NCBI GenBank assembly: GCA_963746255.1
Contig: CAVVAJ010000001.1
Coordinates: 496,001 to 560,000, forward strand
DNA: 64,000 nt
Source: DAOVXM01 sp963746255
GTDB lineage: Bacteria; Chloroflexota; Anaerolineae; Anaerolineales; UBA4823
Reading direction: 5' to 3'
The notes beneath the pieces are model-generated. The model was not told the origin of the DNA and searched no databases. It saw only the letters and a program-made list of their open reading frames with translations. Shown here piece after piece: positions 34,756 through 43,441 of this stretch; the first letter of the stretch is position 1; each line of letters begins with the position of its first letter. A program made the translations under genes and the position numbers.

Positions 34756-34971
34756 TCACTCCCTTGTATCGATCTCCTCGCTGTTCACCGAAACAAGCTG
34801 CAATCCAATATCGCGCAAGCGTGCAATAATCCCGTATAAGGCGGCTTGGTCCTGCACGGTTCCACACAGCAATGTCTCACCTGACTCCTGTTCGCGAACC
34901 TGCATGCCGCTGAACCATTGCCCCCATTCATCTTTTAAGACACCCTTGACCTTTACTTCGACGATTGGCAT
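34756..34971 (-). CDS. small conserved protein of Chloroflexota type
   Basis: A 71-residue soluble protein (PIVEVKVKGVLKDEWGQWFS, then GETLLCGTVQDQAALYGIIA, then LRDIGLQLVSVN). I recognise the type as a small family common in Chloroflexota genomes, often near regulators, with no known function. ATG 34971 follows AAGGTGG and is preferred over GTG 34974. It stands alone between the PadR pair and the decayed LURP-like gene. Confidence 0.65.
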   Translation of the reverse strand: MPIVEVKVKGVLKDEWGQWFSGMQVREQESGETLLCGTVQDQAALYGIIARLRDIGLQLVSVNSEEIDTRE

Positions 34972-35044
34972 CACGCCACCTTTGCTGCAAAACTGGTCCA
35001 GGTAGGTGGGCTAGGGTCTCACCTGCCTGCAACAGCCACCTTAA

Positions 35045-35213
35045 TCAGCGCTCTTCCGCTTTGCAAAAGAGCTGCTGCTTATCAAACCATGGCTTCAACA
35101 GCAGGTATGCTCCCAAAATGATATAGAATAAAGCCCCTTCCAACGCGTACCAACCCATCAGCTGGGCAATACCACCGAGCAGAGATAATATACCTAAGAA
35201 CGTGATGAAACCA
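35045..35213 (-). pseudogene. remnant of a small membrane protein
   Basis: A frame without a start codon reading NGFITFLGILSLLGGIAQL and then EGALFYIILGAYLLLKPWF, ending KAEER at 35045. It has two hydrophobic spans and looks like the C-terminal part of a small membrane protein. It directly abuts the premature stop of the LURP-like gene, so the two may be joined by a deletion. Confidence 0.45.
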
Positions 35214-35580
35214 TTATTTGGATACTTCTGCTACTTTATTACGGCTTTCACCAATAGTGTACTCGTAATCCAGGATGTTACATTTCACTTCCAAGTCCGT
35301 CCGGCCCACCCTTGATTTTTTCTATCCAGCGGTCACGAATCGGTGTGATGAGCGCCTTCATAACCATGGCAAGCTGTTCACCATTTGACCCTTCAATCTC
35401 CATAGACTCCTTTACACGCAGCATTCGCTCCCGGGCCTTAGCCAGCTCCTTTCCGTGTACGCCTTCGAAGAGCAATGTTTTACGGATGCGTAAAGCCTTG
35501 CCATCTACTTTATATGCTTTTTGTCCGGCGCTATTCTCAATCCAGAAATCGTCACCGATCGCGACTATCCTCTGTCGCAT
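35214..35580 (-). pseudogene. LURP-one-related (YxjI-like) protein, frameshifted and truncated
   Basis: From ATG 35580 the frame reads IGDDFWIENSAGQKAYKVDG and LFEGVHGKELAKARERMLRV, the beta-barrel start of LURP-one/tubby-like proteins. After IEKIKGGPD at about 35305 the frame is broken; the neighbouring frame continues LEVKCNILDYEYTIGESRNK VAEVSK and then meets TAA at 35214 where the family continues with KKWF. So there is one frameshift and one nonsense change (AAA to TAA would restore Lys), and the last strands are missing. Role of the family: membrane-associated scramblase-like fold, function unclear. Confidence 0.7.
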
Positions 35581-35713
35581 CTGGAGCGGTTGTTCCCACC
35601 ACCAGGACCACGCTCCTCACGGCATTCTTGTCTTGCTTTTCGTCTCATCGATTACCTCTTAGTACAGTTAGGTTGCCCTTAGAGGTAGTAAGATTTATAG
35701 CTCAAATTCGTTT

Positions 35714-36403
35714 CTACCGTCTGGTAGTCCGCAGAATCAGCAAGAAAAGGTTAATGAAGTCCAAATACAGCGCCAGGGCCCCGATCACCACCATGCCCCC
35801 CATACCTTTACTACCTTCTAATTGGGTGGAGAGTTGTTTTAAACGCTGCGTATCCCAGACTGTCAACCCAGCAAACAGCAGGATCCCTACAAAGGTCATC
35901 GCTTGGTTTAACCCTGCAGCATAGGGAAAGAACCAAGATAGAAACAAGGCAAACAGCCAACCCATCAATGCGATCAGCAAGAAACGCCCGGCTGCGCTTA
36001 TATCGCGGCGGATAAATAACCCAATCACACTGGAAAATAAAAACATCCCTGCAGTCACCCAGAATGTGTACGCAATCGTGGTTTGGCTGTAATAGAGAAA
36101 TATGCTCGATAAGGACACACCGGTCAATGCCGCATAGAAAATAAACAGCAAAAAAGCTGCCCCAGTTGACATACGCATCACCGCGCCGCTGAGCGCGACT
36201 ACAATAACAAGCTGCAGCAAAAACAGCCCAAAGGCAAGCCATGGATTGAATATGATACGGCGGACAAAGTCCTCATTGCTGCTGACCGTGGAAGATACAA
36301 GGGCAGTGATCGCCAATCCTAATGACATCACTAGATAGACAAGTGCAAGGAAACGATTAAACCTCACCTCACTCTGAGCTTGGATTACTTTCGCTTGGGT
36401 CAT
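35714..36403 (-). CDS. Bax inhibitor-1 / YccA-family membrane protein
   Basis: A 229-residue protein with seven spans. FLALVYLVMSLGLAITALVS, TGVSLSSIFLYYSQTTIAYT and GILLFAGLTVWDTQRLKQLS are typical; the last contains the D-T-Q motif of the C-terminal Asp pair that controls a calcium leak in BsYetJ, and GALALYLDFINLFLLILR supplies the second Asp. Likely a pH-sensitive calcium leak channel or protease modulator. Start ATG 36403 follows AGGAGG. Complete length. Confidence 0.9.
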   Translation of the reverse strand: MTQAKVIQAQSEVRFNRFLALVYLVMSLGLAITALVSSTVSSNEDFVRRIIFNPWLAFGLFLLQLVIVVALSGAVMRMSTGAAFLLFIFYAALTGVSLSSIFLYYSQTTIAYTFWVTAGMFLFSSVIGLFIRRDISAAGRFLLIALMGWLFALFLSWFFPYAAGLNQAMTFVGILLFAGLTVWDTQRLKQLSTQLEGSKGMGGMVVIGALALYLDFINLFLLILRTTRR

Positions 36404-36704
36404 TCAAAGTTCCTCCTGTACGAATTGAATTGATGTTGTATTTTACCTGCAAATGGGATTAGTCTGATGCAGGATTAATTTTCCTTTGTATCATTTTATA
36501 TCCGAGGATATTTGGGCATACTAATCCATTTCATACATTATGCCCCTTCACTAAATCACTGTATCAAATCCATAGCATCTTTTGAGCACTTGAGGTGTTG
36601 TAATACCTGTGGATTAGCATGGTAGAATAACTGCTTGTTATTAAACGCCCAAGTATCCATGGACTCTGGTTCTCATACCTAGTTGCCAACGAAAGGAAAC
36701 AATT
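36404..36704. other. divergent region between BI-1 and DegV genes
   Basis: 301 AT-rich bases that should carry both promoters. No pair of hexamers good enough to report, and no palindrome. Confidence 0.5.
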
Positions 36705-37553
36705 ATGCCAAAAATCGCCCTTGTCACCGATAGCACCGCCTATTTGCCCCCTGACCTCGTCGAACAGTACAACATCCACGTCCTTCCGCTCAACCTGCAT
36801 TGGGGCGAGGAAACTTTATTGGACGGTGTTGATATCAGTCCTGATGAATTTTATAAACGCCTAGCGCAGAGCTCAACCCTACCAACAACCTCGCAGGTTT
36901 CAATCCACGCATTCAGTGAGCTATTCAAGGAGTTAGCTGCGGATCATGAGGGTATCTTGTGTATCGTGCTCTCGTCAGGCATCAGCGGAACATACGACTC
37001 CGCTGAGAGCGCACTGCAGGAATTCGACAGCGTGCCTGTAGAGCTGATCGACACACGGACAACCACCTGTGGCGAGGCCTTAGTGGTCATGGCGGCTGCG
37101 CGCGCCATCGAGGATGGCAAGGGTCTTGAGGAAACCAGCAAGCTTGTCGAAGGCATCTGTCAGAAGATGAGTACTACTTTTGTCGTTGATACATTAGAAT
37201 ATCTGCATAAAGGCGGACGAATTGGTGGTGCCTCGCGCTACCTGGGAACCGCTCTAAACATCAAACCACTCCTTGCGCTGAACCAAGAAGGAAAGATCGA
37301 AGCTCTTGAGCGTGTTCGCACCAAGAAGAAGGCCCTCGATCGCCTGATCGCGCTTGCAGAAGAACAAGTTGGCGATGGTTGTTCGGCTAGCGTAGGCGTC
37401 ATGCATGCCAGCTCACCTAAAGAAGCACAAGATTTCTTGGATCAAATCCAGCTGCGTATTAATTGCAGCCAAACCATGATGGTTGAGCTCAGCCCGGTTA
37501 TCGGAACGCATGTCGGCCCGGGCACGATCGGCCTGTCAGTTTACGCTGATTAA
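36705..37553 (+). CDS. DegV-family fatty-acid-binding protein
   Basis: A 282-residue two-domain protein. IALVTDSTAYLPPDLVEQY and LPTTSQVSIHAFSELF start the DegV domain, LSSGISGTYDSAESAL is the fatty-acid carboxylate-binding Ser/Thr loop, and VDTLEYLHKGGRIGGASRYL is the second signature. Members bind fatty acids for the FakA/FakB acyl-phosphate pathway. No fakA gene is in the window. Start ATG 36705 follows AAAGGAA, and a strong terminator follows the stop. Confidence 0.92.
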   Translation: MPKIALVTDSTAYLPPDLVEQYNIHVLPLNLHWGEETLLDGVDISPDEFYKRLAQSSTLPTTSQVSIHAFSELFKELAADHEGILCIVLSSGISGTYDSAESALQEFDSVPVELIDTRTTTCGEALVVMAAARAIEDGKGLEETSKLVEGICQKMSTTFVVDTLEYLHKGGRIGGASRYLGTALNIKPLLALNQEGKIEALERVRTKKKALDRLIALAEEQVGDGCSASVGVMHASSPKEAQDFLDQIQLRINCSQTMMVELSPVIGTHVGPGTIGLSVYAD

Positions 37554-37579
37554 TCCCTACCGCCTCCGTTTAACAATCC

Positions 37580-37613
37580 AAAACAGCCAGCAATGATAGC
37601 TGGCTGTTTTTTA
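37580..37613. terminator. strong bidirectional terminator
   Basis: A perfect 12-bp stem (AAAACAGCCAGC at 37580-37591 with its complement at 37599-37610) and a seven-base loop, followed by a T-run on the plus strand and a shorter one on the minus strand. It ends both degV and the convergent DUF411 gene. Confidence 0.9.
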
Positions 37614-37630
37614 TTCGTCTTGTTACCTAT

Positions 37631-38089
37631 CTATTGGTAGCTGGCGTAAATCTCGATCTCTCCTGCACTATTGAATGCAACGACATCATAAGGTTCGTCG
37701 TCAAACCCTTCGATGTTCATACCCGGGGACCCTGTTGGCATACCAGCCACGGCGATGCCGATCACATCCGGCATCTCTGACAGCATCCGCTTGATTTCAG
37801 CTGCCGGTACATGCCCTTCGACAATATAACCATCCACGATGGCGGTGTGGCAGGAAGCGAGTTCTTGGGGGATATGGTATTCAGATTTTATCGCTGCCAT
37901 ATCCTCGGTTTCAGTCTCAGTCACAGTGAAACCGTTGCCTTCAAGGTACTCACCCCAGTCGCCGCAGCAGCCTCAACCTGGTTCTTTATAGATGGTTACT
38001 TCAGGTCCAACTGCTTGCTCTCCGCCGCCTCCACTGCAGGCGGACAGCAGCAGGAGGACGAACAAGCTCAATCCAAATAACTTTTTCAT
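37631..38089 (-). CDS. DUF411 lipoprotein with in-frame UGA at a conserved Cys (candidate selenoprotein)
   Basis: One continuous 153-codon frame from ATG 38089 (AGGAG eight bases upstream) to 37631, broken only by TGA at codon 39 (37973-37975). The N-terminus is a lipoprotein signal (LFVLLLLSAC, Cys18). Around the TGA the protein reads TIYKEPG-x-GCCGDWGEYL, where DUF411 proteins have P-x-C-G-C-C; x is therefore the first metal-binding Cys. All later landmarks are present: ELASCHTAIVDGYIVEGHVP and IGIAVAGMPTGSPGM. DUF411 proteins bind metals and sit near copper/silver resistance genes, which matches the Met-rich two-component system next door. UGA may code selenocysteine, or be a TGC-to-TGA nonsense change; without read-through only a short peptide would form. 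Confidence 0.7.
37942..37957 (-). promoter_or_regulatory. candidate bacterial SECIS hairpin
   Basis: Downstream of the UGA on the coding strand, UGGGGU and ACCUUG can pair (three Watson-Crick and three G-U pairs) around the loop GAGU. The loop begins with G about 21 nt after the UGA, within the 16-37 nt window known for bacterial SECIS elements. The stem is weak and could be chance. Confidence 0.35.
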
Positions 38090-38173
38090 ACGCTTGACTC
38101 CTAATAAATAATCTGTGTACTTGACCAATTTCTTATTATGATAATTATTATACTATATATCTATTATGCTGGA

Positions 38174-39298
38174 TCAGTTTTCGATCGGGATAGTAAAAGT
38201 AAATCGTGCCCCTTTTCCTGAACCTTCGCTTTCCACCCAGATTCTCCCAGCGTGTGCCTCGACCAGATATTTAGCAATTGTCAGCCCAATACCACTGCCG
38301 CCGTATAGCCGGGAGCGTGATTTATCGATGCGGTAGAAACGGGTGAAGATATGCGGCAGCTTGTCGGCTGAAATACCGATCCCATTGTCCTCGACCGAGA
38401 GCCAAATTTCTTTCTTCAATTGGCGGCCGTTGATTACCACCTTACCACCCGAATTTGTGAACTGCAGTGCGTTGCCGGTTAGATTAAGTAGTACTTGATT
38501 CATTCGGTTTTGGTCTACCCGAACAACAGGTAAATCGGCCGCAAGATCGACATCCAAGGCAACCCCTTTCTCCGCAAACTGCTGGTCTAATCTCTCCCGA
38601 ACAGTTGCCACCAATGTGCTGATCTGGGTTGGTTCTAAGTTCAGGTCAAATACACCAGCTTCTACACGGCTGAGTTCTTGGATATCATTTACCAGGGTTT
38701 GCAATCGATCAGCTTCCCGATACAGCTGTTGGAAAGTCTCCTGGTTGGGCGGAATTACGCCATCGATCAACCCTTCCATCGAACCCTTGATCGTAGTTAA
38801 CGGTGTCCGCAGCTCATGGGTGACATCACCAATCAACCGGCGCCGTATCTCTTCCGCCTGTGCCAGATTTTTCGCTAAGCGATTGAAACTTTCTCCAAGC
38901 TGAGCTAATTCATCTTGCGAGCGCTGTAGTTCGACACGCTCTTCGTAATGTCCGGCCGCGATTCTATCGCTGACAGATTTCAACTCCGTGATAGGCTTTA
39001 CAATTATCCCTGTGATCCAGATGCTGATTAGAACTGCGACCAACCCACCGGCTAGTATTGACAGGATCAACACCTCATTGATTGCAATAGAAAAACTGTT
39101 GAAAATACTATTCCCCCCTATCATCTCGTCCATCATCGCTGAAGTATTCATCATATTCATCCCCCCCATGTGCCGATCAAATGCCCGCTCGATGCTCAGT
39201 TGAGCCGTAACTGCAGTTGTTACCGCCACAGCGATAACAACCAAGAAGTATGAGAAAAACAGTTTCCACCCCAAATGGCTGCGAATGAATTTCACCAT
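38174..39298 (-). CDS. sensor histidine kinase with Met-rich periplasmic loop
   Basis: A 374-residue two-span kinase. After the first span (LFFSYFLVVIAVAVTTAVTA) a short external loop reads HMGGMNMMNTSAMMDEMIGG, very rich in Met with a His, which suggests copper or silver sensing. A second span leads into HAMP (VKPITELKSVSDRIAAGHYE), the H-box HELRTPLTTIKGSME, N-box MNQVLLNLTGNALQFT, and the ATPase boxes DNGIGI and YGGSGIGLTIAK. ATG 39298 (MVKFIRSHLG) is one base after the regulator's stop codon (TGAGATG), so the two genes are translationally coupled; an upstream in-frame ATG would overlap the regulator. Confidence 0.92.
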   Translation of the reverse strand: MVKFIRSHLGWKLFFSYFLVVIAVAVTTAVTAQLSIERAFDRHMGGMNMMNTSAMMDEMIGGNSIFNSFSIAINEVLILSILAGGLVAVLISIWITGIIVKPITELKSVSDRIAAGHYEERVELQRSQDELAQLGESFNRLAKNLAQAEEIRRRLIGDVTHELRTPLTTIKGSMEGLIDGVIPPNQETFQQLYREADRLQTLVNDIQELSRVEAGVFDLNLEPTQISTLVATVRERLDQQFAEKGVALDVDLAADLPVVRVDQNRMNQVLLNLTGNALQFTNSGGKVVINGRQLKKEIWLSVEDNGIGISADKLPHIFTRFYRIDKSRSRLYGGSGIGLTIAKYLVEAHAGRIWVESEGSGKGARFTFTIPIEN

Positions 39299-39299
39299 C

Positions 39300-39992
39300 T
39301 CAAATTGCCTCATCCGAGAAGCGATAGCCCACACCCCGTACTGTGGAAATGAGATCGGGCATGCCTAGTTTCTGGCGGATGTGACCGATATGGACATCGA
39401 CTACACGCATTTCTCCGAAATAATCATGCCCCCACAACCTATCCAAGAGCTGCTCTCTGCTCAGAACGAGATTATTGTGCTCCGCCAAGGCGAGTAGTAG
39501 GTTAAACTCGATCGCCGTAAGGTCTACGGCAATCTGCTCTCCCGGCACTGTCACTTGGCGGCTCCCGGTATCAATCCGGATATGTTTAAATGTCAGGATT
39601 GGTGGTGTATCCGCGATCCCGGGCTTCTGCAGGCGGCGCAGAGCCGCCTTTATTCGGGCGACGAGTTCGCGCGGGCTGAATGGTTTGGTCAAGTAATCAT
39701 CCGCTCCCACCCCCAGCCCAACAATCTTATCTGTTTCTTCCGTCTTAGCAGTTAACATGATTACATACACGTCTGACTCACGGCGCAGAGTCGTCAGCAA
39801 ATCGATCCCGTCCATGCCCGGCAGCATGATATCGAGCACAATTAGATTTGGCTTGAATGTCCGCGCAGCTTGCAGCCCAGAGATACCATCCCCTCTGCTA
39901 ATAACTTCGTATCCCTCGGGCTCCAGATAGGCCTTGACTAAGTTCCTTATGCCTTCTTCATCATCGACGACCAGTATTTTTCTACTCGACAT
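39300..39992 (-). CDS. OmpR/PhoB-family response regulator
   Basis: A 230-residue regulator. The receiver has ILVVDDEEGIRNLV (acid pocket), phosphorylation Asp in IVLDIMLPGMDG, and Lys in LTKPFSPREL. The C-terminal winged helix has LTAIEFNLLLALAEHNNLVL, LLDRLWGHDYFGEMRVVDVH and ISTVRGVGYRF. ATG 39992 follows AGGTGG. It is first in the operon with the kinase and lies downstream of the exported PepSY-like gene beyond a terminator; it probably controls that gene, the DUF411 gene, or both. Confidence 0.95.
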   Translation of the reverse strand: MSSRKILVVDDEEGIRNLVKAYLEPEGYEVISRGDGISGLQAARTFKPNLIVLDIMLPGMDGIDLLTTLRRESDVYVIMLTAKTEETDKIVGLGVGADDYLTKPFSPRELVARIKAALRRLQKPGIADTPPILTFKHIRIDTGSRQVTVPGEQIAVDLTAIEFNLLLALAEHNNLVLSREQLLDRLWGHDYFGEMRVVDVHIGHIRQKLGMPDLISTVRGVGYRFSDEAI

Positions 39993-40038
39993 CCAACCAC
40001 CTGCTTAGGACCATATGAAAATCTAATAAAATATATGT

Positions 40039-40072
40039 AAGGAGGGCAGCCCAGCCATGAGGTGCCCTCCTT
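40039..40072 (-). terminator. terminator between PepSY-like gene and response regulator
   Basis: A perfect 10-bp GC-rich stem (AAGGAGGGCA at 40039-40048, TGCCCTCCTT at 40063-40072, 14-base loop) ends the minus-strand PepSY-like transcript 20 bases after its stop. It separates it from the regulator/kinase operon, which therefore needs its own promoter within the next 50 bases. Confidence 0.75.
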
Positions 40073-40091
40073 GACTATATCACGCTATGGA

Positions 40092-40937
40092 TTATTCGTG
40101 CGCATCTTCCATCTCAATAAATTCCCCATGCCAAACGTGAATAAAGACATCACCAGAATAGCCATTCACGCTTAGCATACCGGATGGATTACCGCCCACT
40201 AGCGTATCGAACGTGTAATACCCATAAAATCTTTCGGCATGGTCATCTACCGTGAGCGGTGAATTATTCCGTGTCAAGTAATCCTGTGCAATACTAGCTG
40301 CTTCTTCAGCATCGATTGGCATTGGTTCCGATATGTCAATATCCGAATCGTAGAACCAACCCATCATCCCATGACCTCCCCCTGAACTACTTCCAGCGTG
40401 CATACCATCGTGGATACCATACTTAAGGTTCCACATCATATTCGGCCCAAATTCCGGGATCACGCTGCCTGAAACGGGATCGACCAGCACTTCCATAGCA
40501 CCGATCCTGTTATCCAACTCGATAATTTGAGCGTAGGCATGGTTCGAGAAGATCATGATCTCGCCTATTTCTAAGTTGTCAAATTCCGAATTTTTGAGGT
40601 ACTGCTCGACCGCGTCGTGAGCTGCATCCAATGAAAGTGGTTCTGCAGTACTGGATGTATCCCAACCGGTGCCATTTTGCATTCTTCCACAACCATACTC
40701 GCCCCAAGGCATTTGGGTAATCCCGTGCCCTGAATGCATCCATCCTCGCCCCAACATACCACCAAATCCCGAGTTGGGCGGGTACGGTCTCGGCTCAGTT
40801 TGATTATTTGTCTGTGCCCCCCAGTTCATCGGCATCGCATAGGCGACCTGGCGCACGAAAAAGGCGCCAAACACGAACATTACCAGGACGAACCCTAACG
40901 AAACCACCACTAATATAACTTTGAGAAACGTGTTCAT
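40092..40937 (-). CDS. exported Met/His-rich PepSY-like protein
   Basis: A 281-residue protein starting at ATG 40937 (AAGGAG eight bases upstream) with an N-terminal span VILVVVSLGFVLVMFVFGAF. The region after it is rich in Met, His, Gly and Trp (MLGRGWMHSGHGITQMPWGE, then a Cys and more Met). Two PepSY-like repeats follow: DAAHDAVEQYLKNSEFDNLE to VDPVSGSVIPEFG, and DAEEAASIAQDYLTRNNSPL to LSVNGYSGDVFIHVW, with a GGGHGMMGWFYDSD linker between them. The composition points to binding of soft metals such as copper outside the cell. Next to the two-component system, which it may depend on. Confidence 0.7.
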   Translation of the reverse strand: MNTFLKVILVVVSLGFVLVMFVFGAFFVRQVAYAMPMNWGAQTNNQTEPRPYPPNSGFGGMLGRGWMHSGHGITQMPWGEYGCGRMQNGTGWDTSSTAEPLSLDAAHDAVEQYLKNSEFDNLEIGEIMIFSNHAYAQIIELDNRIGAMEVLVDPVSGSVIPEFGPNMMWNLKYGIHDGMHAGSSSGGGHGMMGWFYDSDIDISEPMPIDAEEAASIAQDYLTRNNSPLTVDDHAERFYGYYTFDTLVGGNPSGMLSVNGYSGDVFIHVWHGEFIEMEDAHE

Positions 40938-41125
40938 AGATTTTCTCCTTGAAAAACTCTGATCGTATACTGATCTTGATATATGCCTTTTATATCCAAA
41001 GAAGATAAAGCCCATTTGAAGCTAATATAAAGATTCGGTAAAGAAAAAATTGACAAAATGCTAGATTTCATTTCGATAATCTTCCCCCAGGTACCGAATA
41101 TTATTGAAATAAACGGTTATGCTAA

Positions 41126-41787
41126 TCAGTATTTCAGCCGCGCTATCTCATTCAGATGCACAAGGTTGTGACGGGTGGCGGGCATCAACAGCAACCCAGT
41201 TATCGTCCGCTTGCTCCAGTAATCGATAACTTCCTGCGCCTGTGGAACGACCGCGCCCACTTCTAGCACCCTTTTCAGTCGGTTCGCAGCGACCTTCTCT
41301 CGAAGATCCTGGGCAGTTAGTCCCTGCACAATTACGCGGGTCTGGTGTCCAACTGCCTTCCGGTAGGCACGCAGGGTCTGAAATTGATTTCCGCTGATAA
41401 TTTCGCCACTTCAGCAGGCTCCATCGCGTTGCCGGTATCTTGGAAACTGATCGCCAAGCGGGTTCGCCAGCCATCCCGCACAAAGACTTGCTCTTCTCCA
41501 GCCACCAACATATTCATCGCCACATCCTCAATCCGGGCGATATGCCAAAGCTCCCAGGCAATCGAGTGCTGCTCGTTTACCTGCACCCGCTTTGCTTGCT
41601 CTGGGGGTATATCATCCAACAGTTCATCCTCGTACGACCACAAACCCAGCCCCGCCATTCCGCCGGAATGCAACTGCGCGTGTTGTTTCAAGAAGAGTGT
41701 AATTGCCTGCGCACGATCACCCCCACAGGCCAGCAGCTGCCGCAGCACGGTCTGTTGCTTGTTCAATCCTTTGCGATCAGTCACCAT
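41126..41787 (-). pseudogene. DinB-like metal-dependent protein, single frameshift
   Basis: From ATG 41787 (MVTDRKGLNKQQTVLRQLL) the frame reads NEQHSIAWELWHIARIEDVA, the DinB/maleylpyruvate-isomerase His motif, and LAISFQDTGNAMEPAEVAKL to AEINF at about 41383. There one base is missing; the next frame continues QTLRAYRKAVGHQTRVIVQG and MPATRHNLVHLNEIARLKY, with the third His of the metal site. The two parts make a normal four-helix DinB-type protein of about 220 residues. A second, intact DinB gene is at 42680. Role unknown; members are thiol- or metal-dependent transferases. Confidence 0.75.
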
Positions 41788-41817
41788 TTGTAACCTACCT
41801 ACCGAAGCCAAAGCGCT

Positions 41818-42480
41818 TTATCGATTACGCTTGCTTTCACTCTCTTGTTGGTCGCGATCACCGTCTTCGAATTCAACCTCAGATTTCCTGGAGCTGCGGT
41901 AATCCGTGACTCGTCCAGATAATGAACCCCAAGCGCGTGATGTCCCAGCAGCGCTTTTATCAAATGCCAGCGATTTCTCACGCATAAACCCTACACTTTC
42001 GGCTTCCCGGATCGCCGCCAAATCAGCGCTCAGAAACACAAACTGCCAGTTTTCTTGTTCCTGTTTCTCGTCAATCATTTTTTCGATTTGTTCTCGTCTG
42101 AACTCGCAGCTGGCATTTTCTTTCCCATCGGTAACAATTACAAACACTACTTTGGCAGGTTTATTTTCTTTGGTAAATTTACCTAACTGCTGGGCTAAAT
42201 TGTTAATGCCCTGGCCGACTGCATCGAAAAGCGGCGTTGCTGCCCGCGGCACATAGGTTTGCCGATCCAGCATGGCTACTTCAGCGATTGGCGTGAATGT
42301 ATAGATAACTTCATAAGAATTCTGGCTGTCAAACTGCACCAGTGTTAATGTCGCCCTATCCGGTGCGTCCCGCTGCTCACGGAGAAAGCCATTAAAACCG
42401 CCAATCGTTTCATCGCGGATCGATTCCATTGAGCCGGTGCGGTCAAGAATAATTGTTATATGAGTATAGTTTTCGTCCAT
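41818..42480 (-). CDS. von Willebrand factor A domain protein
   Basis: A 220-residue cytoplasmic vWA protein. The MIDAS metal site is seen as ILDRTGSMESIRDETIGGFN (D-x-T-G-S form), a Thr in RAATPLFDAVGQG and an Asp in VIVTDGKENAS. The C-terminus is a charged, Ser-rich tail. Stand-alone vWA proteins of this size often act with partners in metal insertion or stress (TerY-like), but no partner is adjacent. Start ATG 42480 follows GGGAGG. Located between two DinB-like genes. Confidence 0.88.
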   Translation of the reverse strand: MDENYTHITIILDRTGSMESIRDETIGGFNGFLREQRDAPDRATLTLVQFDSQNSYEVIYTFTPIAEVAMLDRQTYVPRAATPLFDAVGQGINNLAQQLGKFTKENKPAKVVFVIVTDGKENASCEFRREQIEKMIDEKQEQENWQFVFLSADLAAIREAESVGFMREKSLAFDKSAAGTSRAWGSLSGRVTDYRSSRKSEVEFEDGDRDQQESESKRNR

Positions 42481-42679
42481 CGTAATTCCCTCCCAAGATT
42501 AACGCTCTCCAATATAAACCATCTACTTAATTATAAGCCCCCTTTCAACAATACCTTAGTATATCGGTGCCAACAATAAATCCTTTCACAGCCGGATATC
42601 CACCATGATTTACAATCTGTGCCTCCGACTACCCTCGTGTTCTTGTGCATCGCTCAGGTAGGAGGAAGCAAAATTTCCA

Positions 42680-43189
42680 TTACCACTCTCCGGCATAGCG
42701 CACATTGTAAGGCTGAACCTGCTCTAACATGTATGCCCATTGCAGCTCAACCAGTTGGCGCGTATGCAGCAGGTCATGCGCCACCCAAGCCGCCAGCACA
42801 TCCCCCGCTTTGATTACACCAAACGGTGCCTGGTAGGCTATTTCCCAATCCGGGTTTGTTAAACCTTCCAGCCACACCAAGGAAGCCAGCCGCTCTGCTT
42901 GGAAGTTGCCATGAGATATGCTTAAGTCGCGCGCGTTATATGCCCGCTCGATCACCCAGCCTTCCGGATCGATATCCGGCCACTCCTCACCCGGCTTATG
43001 GAGAGTGTAATCAATGCGGACGCGAAAATCTAACCACTCCTCATCATAGAGATGGTTGATAACCTCAACTATGGACCAGGTGTTTTCATCTGGTTTCCAA
43101 TGCGCCTGAAACTCAGTGATATCCCTCGTCAGGGCACGTATGCGCTGCGCGTTTCCCACCAATTGGGTCGTAAATCGCTCTAGCCCCAT
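42680..43189 (-). CDS. DinB-superfamily protein
   Basis: A 169-residue four-helix bundle protein. The metal-binding His residues are in WSIVEVINHLYDEEWLDFRV and VLAAWVAHDLLHTRQLVELQ, in the order and spacing of DinB/YfiT-like proteins, and FQAHWKPDENTWSIVEV is the usual pre-helix segment. Start ATG 43189 follows AGAGGTGAG. Function unknown beyond metal binding; YfiT-like hydrolases and thiol transferases are relatives. Intact, unlike its neighbour at 41126. Confidence 0.85.
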   Translation of the reverse strand: MGLERFTTQLVGNAQRIRALTRDITEFQAHWKPDENTWSIVEVINHLYDEEWLDFRVRIDYTLHKPGEEWPDIDPEGWVIERAYNARDLSISHGNFQAERLASLVWLEGLTNPDWEIAYQAPFGVIKAGDVLAAWVAHDLLHTRQLVELQWAYMLEQVQPYNVRYAGEW

Positions 43190-43441
43190 CGCTCACCTCT
43201 TACTCTGTTAACTTTCCTCTATCCCAATAGAAAATTTACTACCTCAACGAAATCTAGCCGGTACATTTCCAGCAGGTTTTTGTTTAAATTTCGAATATTT
43301 CCGTGAGTCCCTGATAAGGCTTTGGTGTGTTACAACTGGAGCGCAATGGTATGGCAGCGGGTTATGCTCGTATACCACATCACAAATTCTTTGCATTTTA
43401 ATCCAGGGTTTGATTTATCTGCGGCTTAGCGATAAGGCTGT

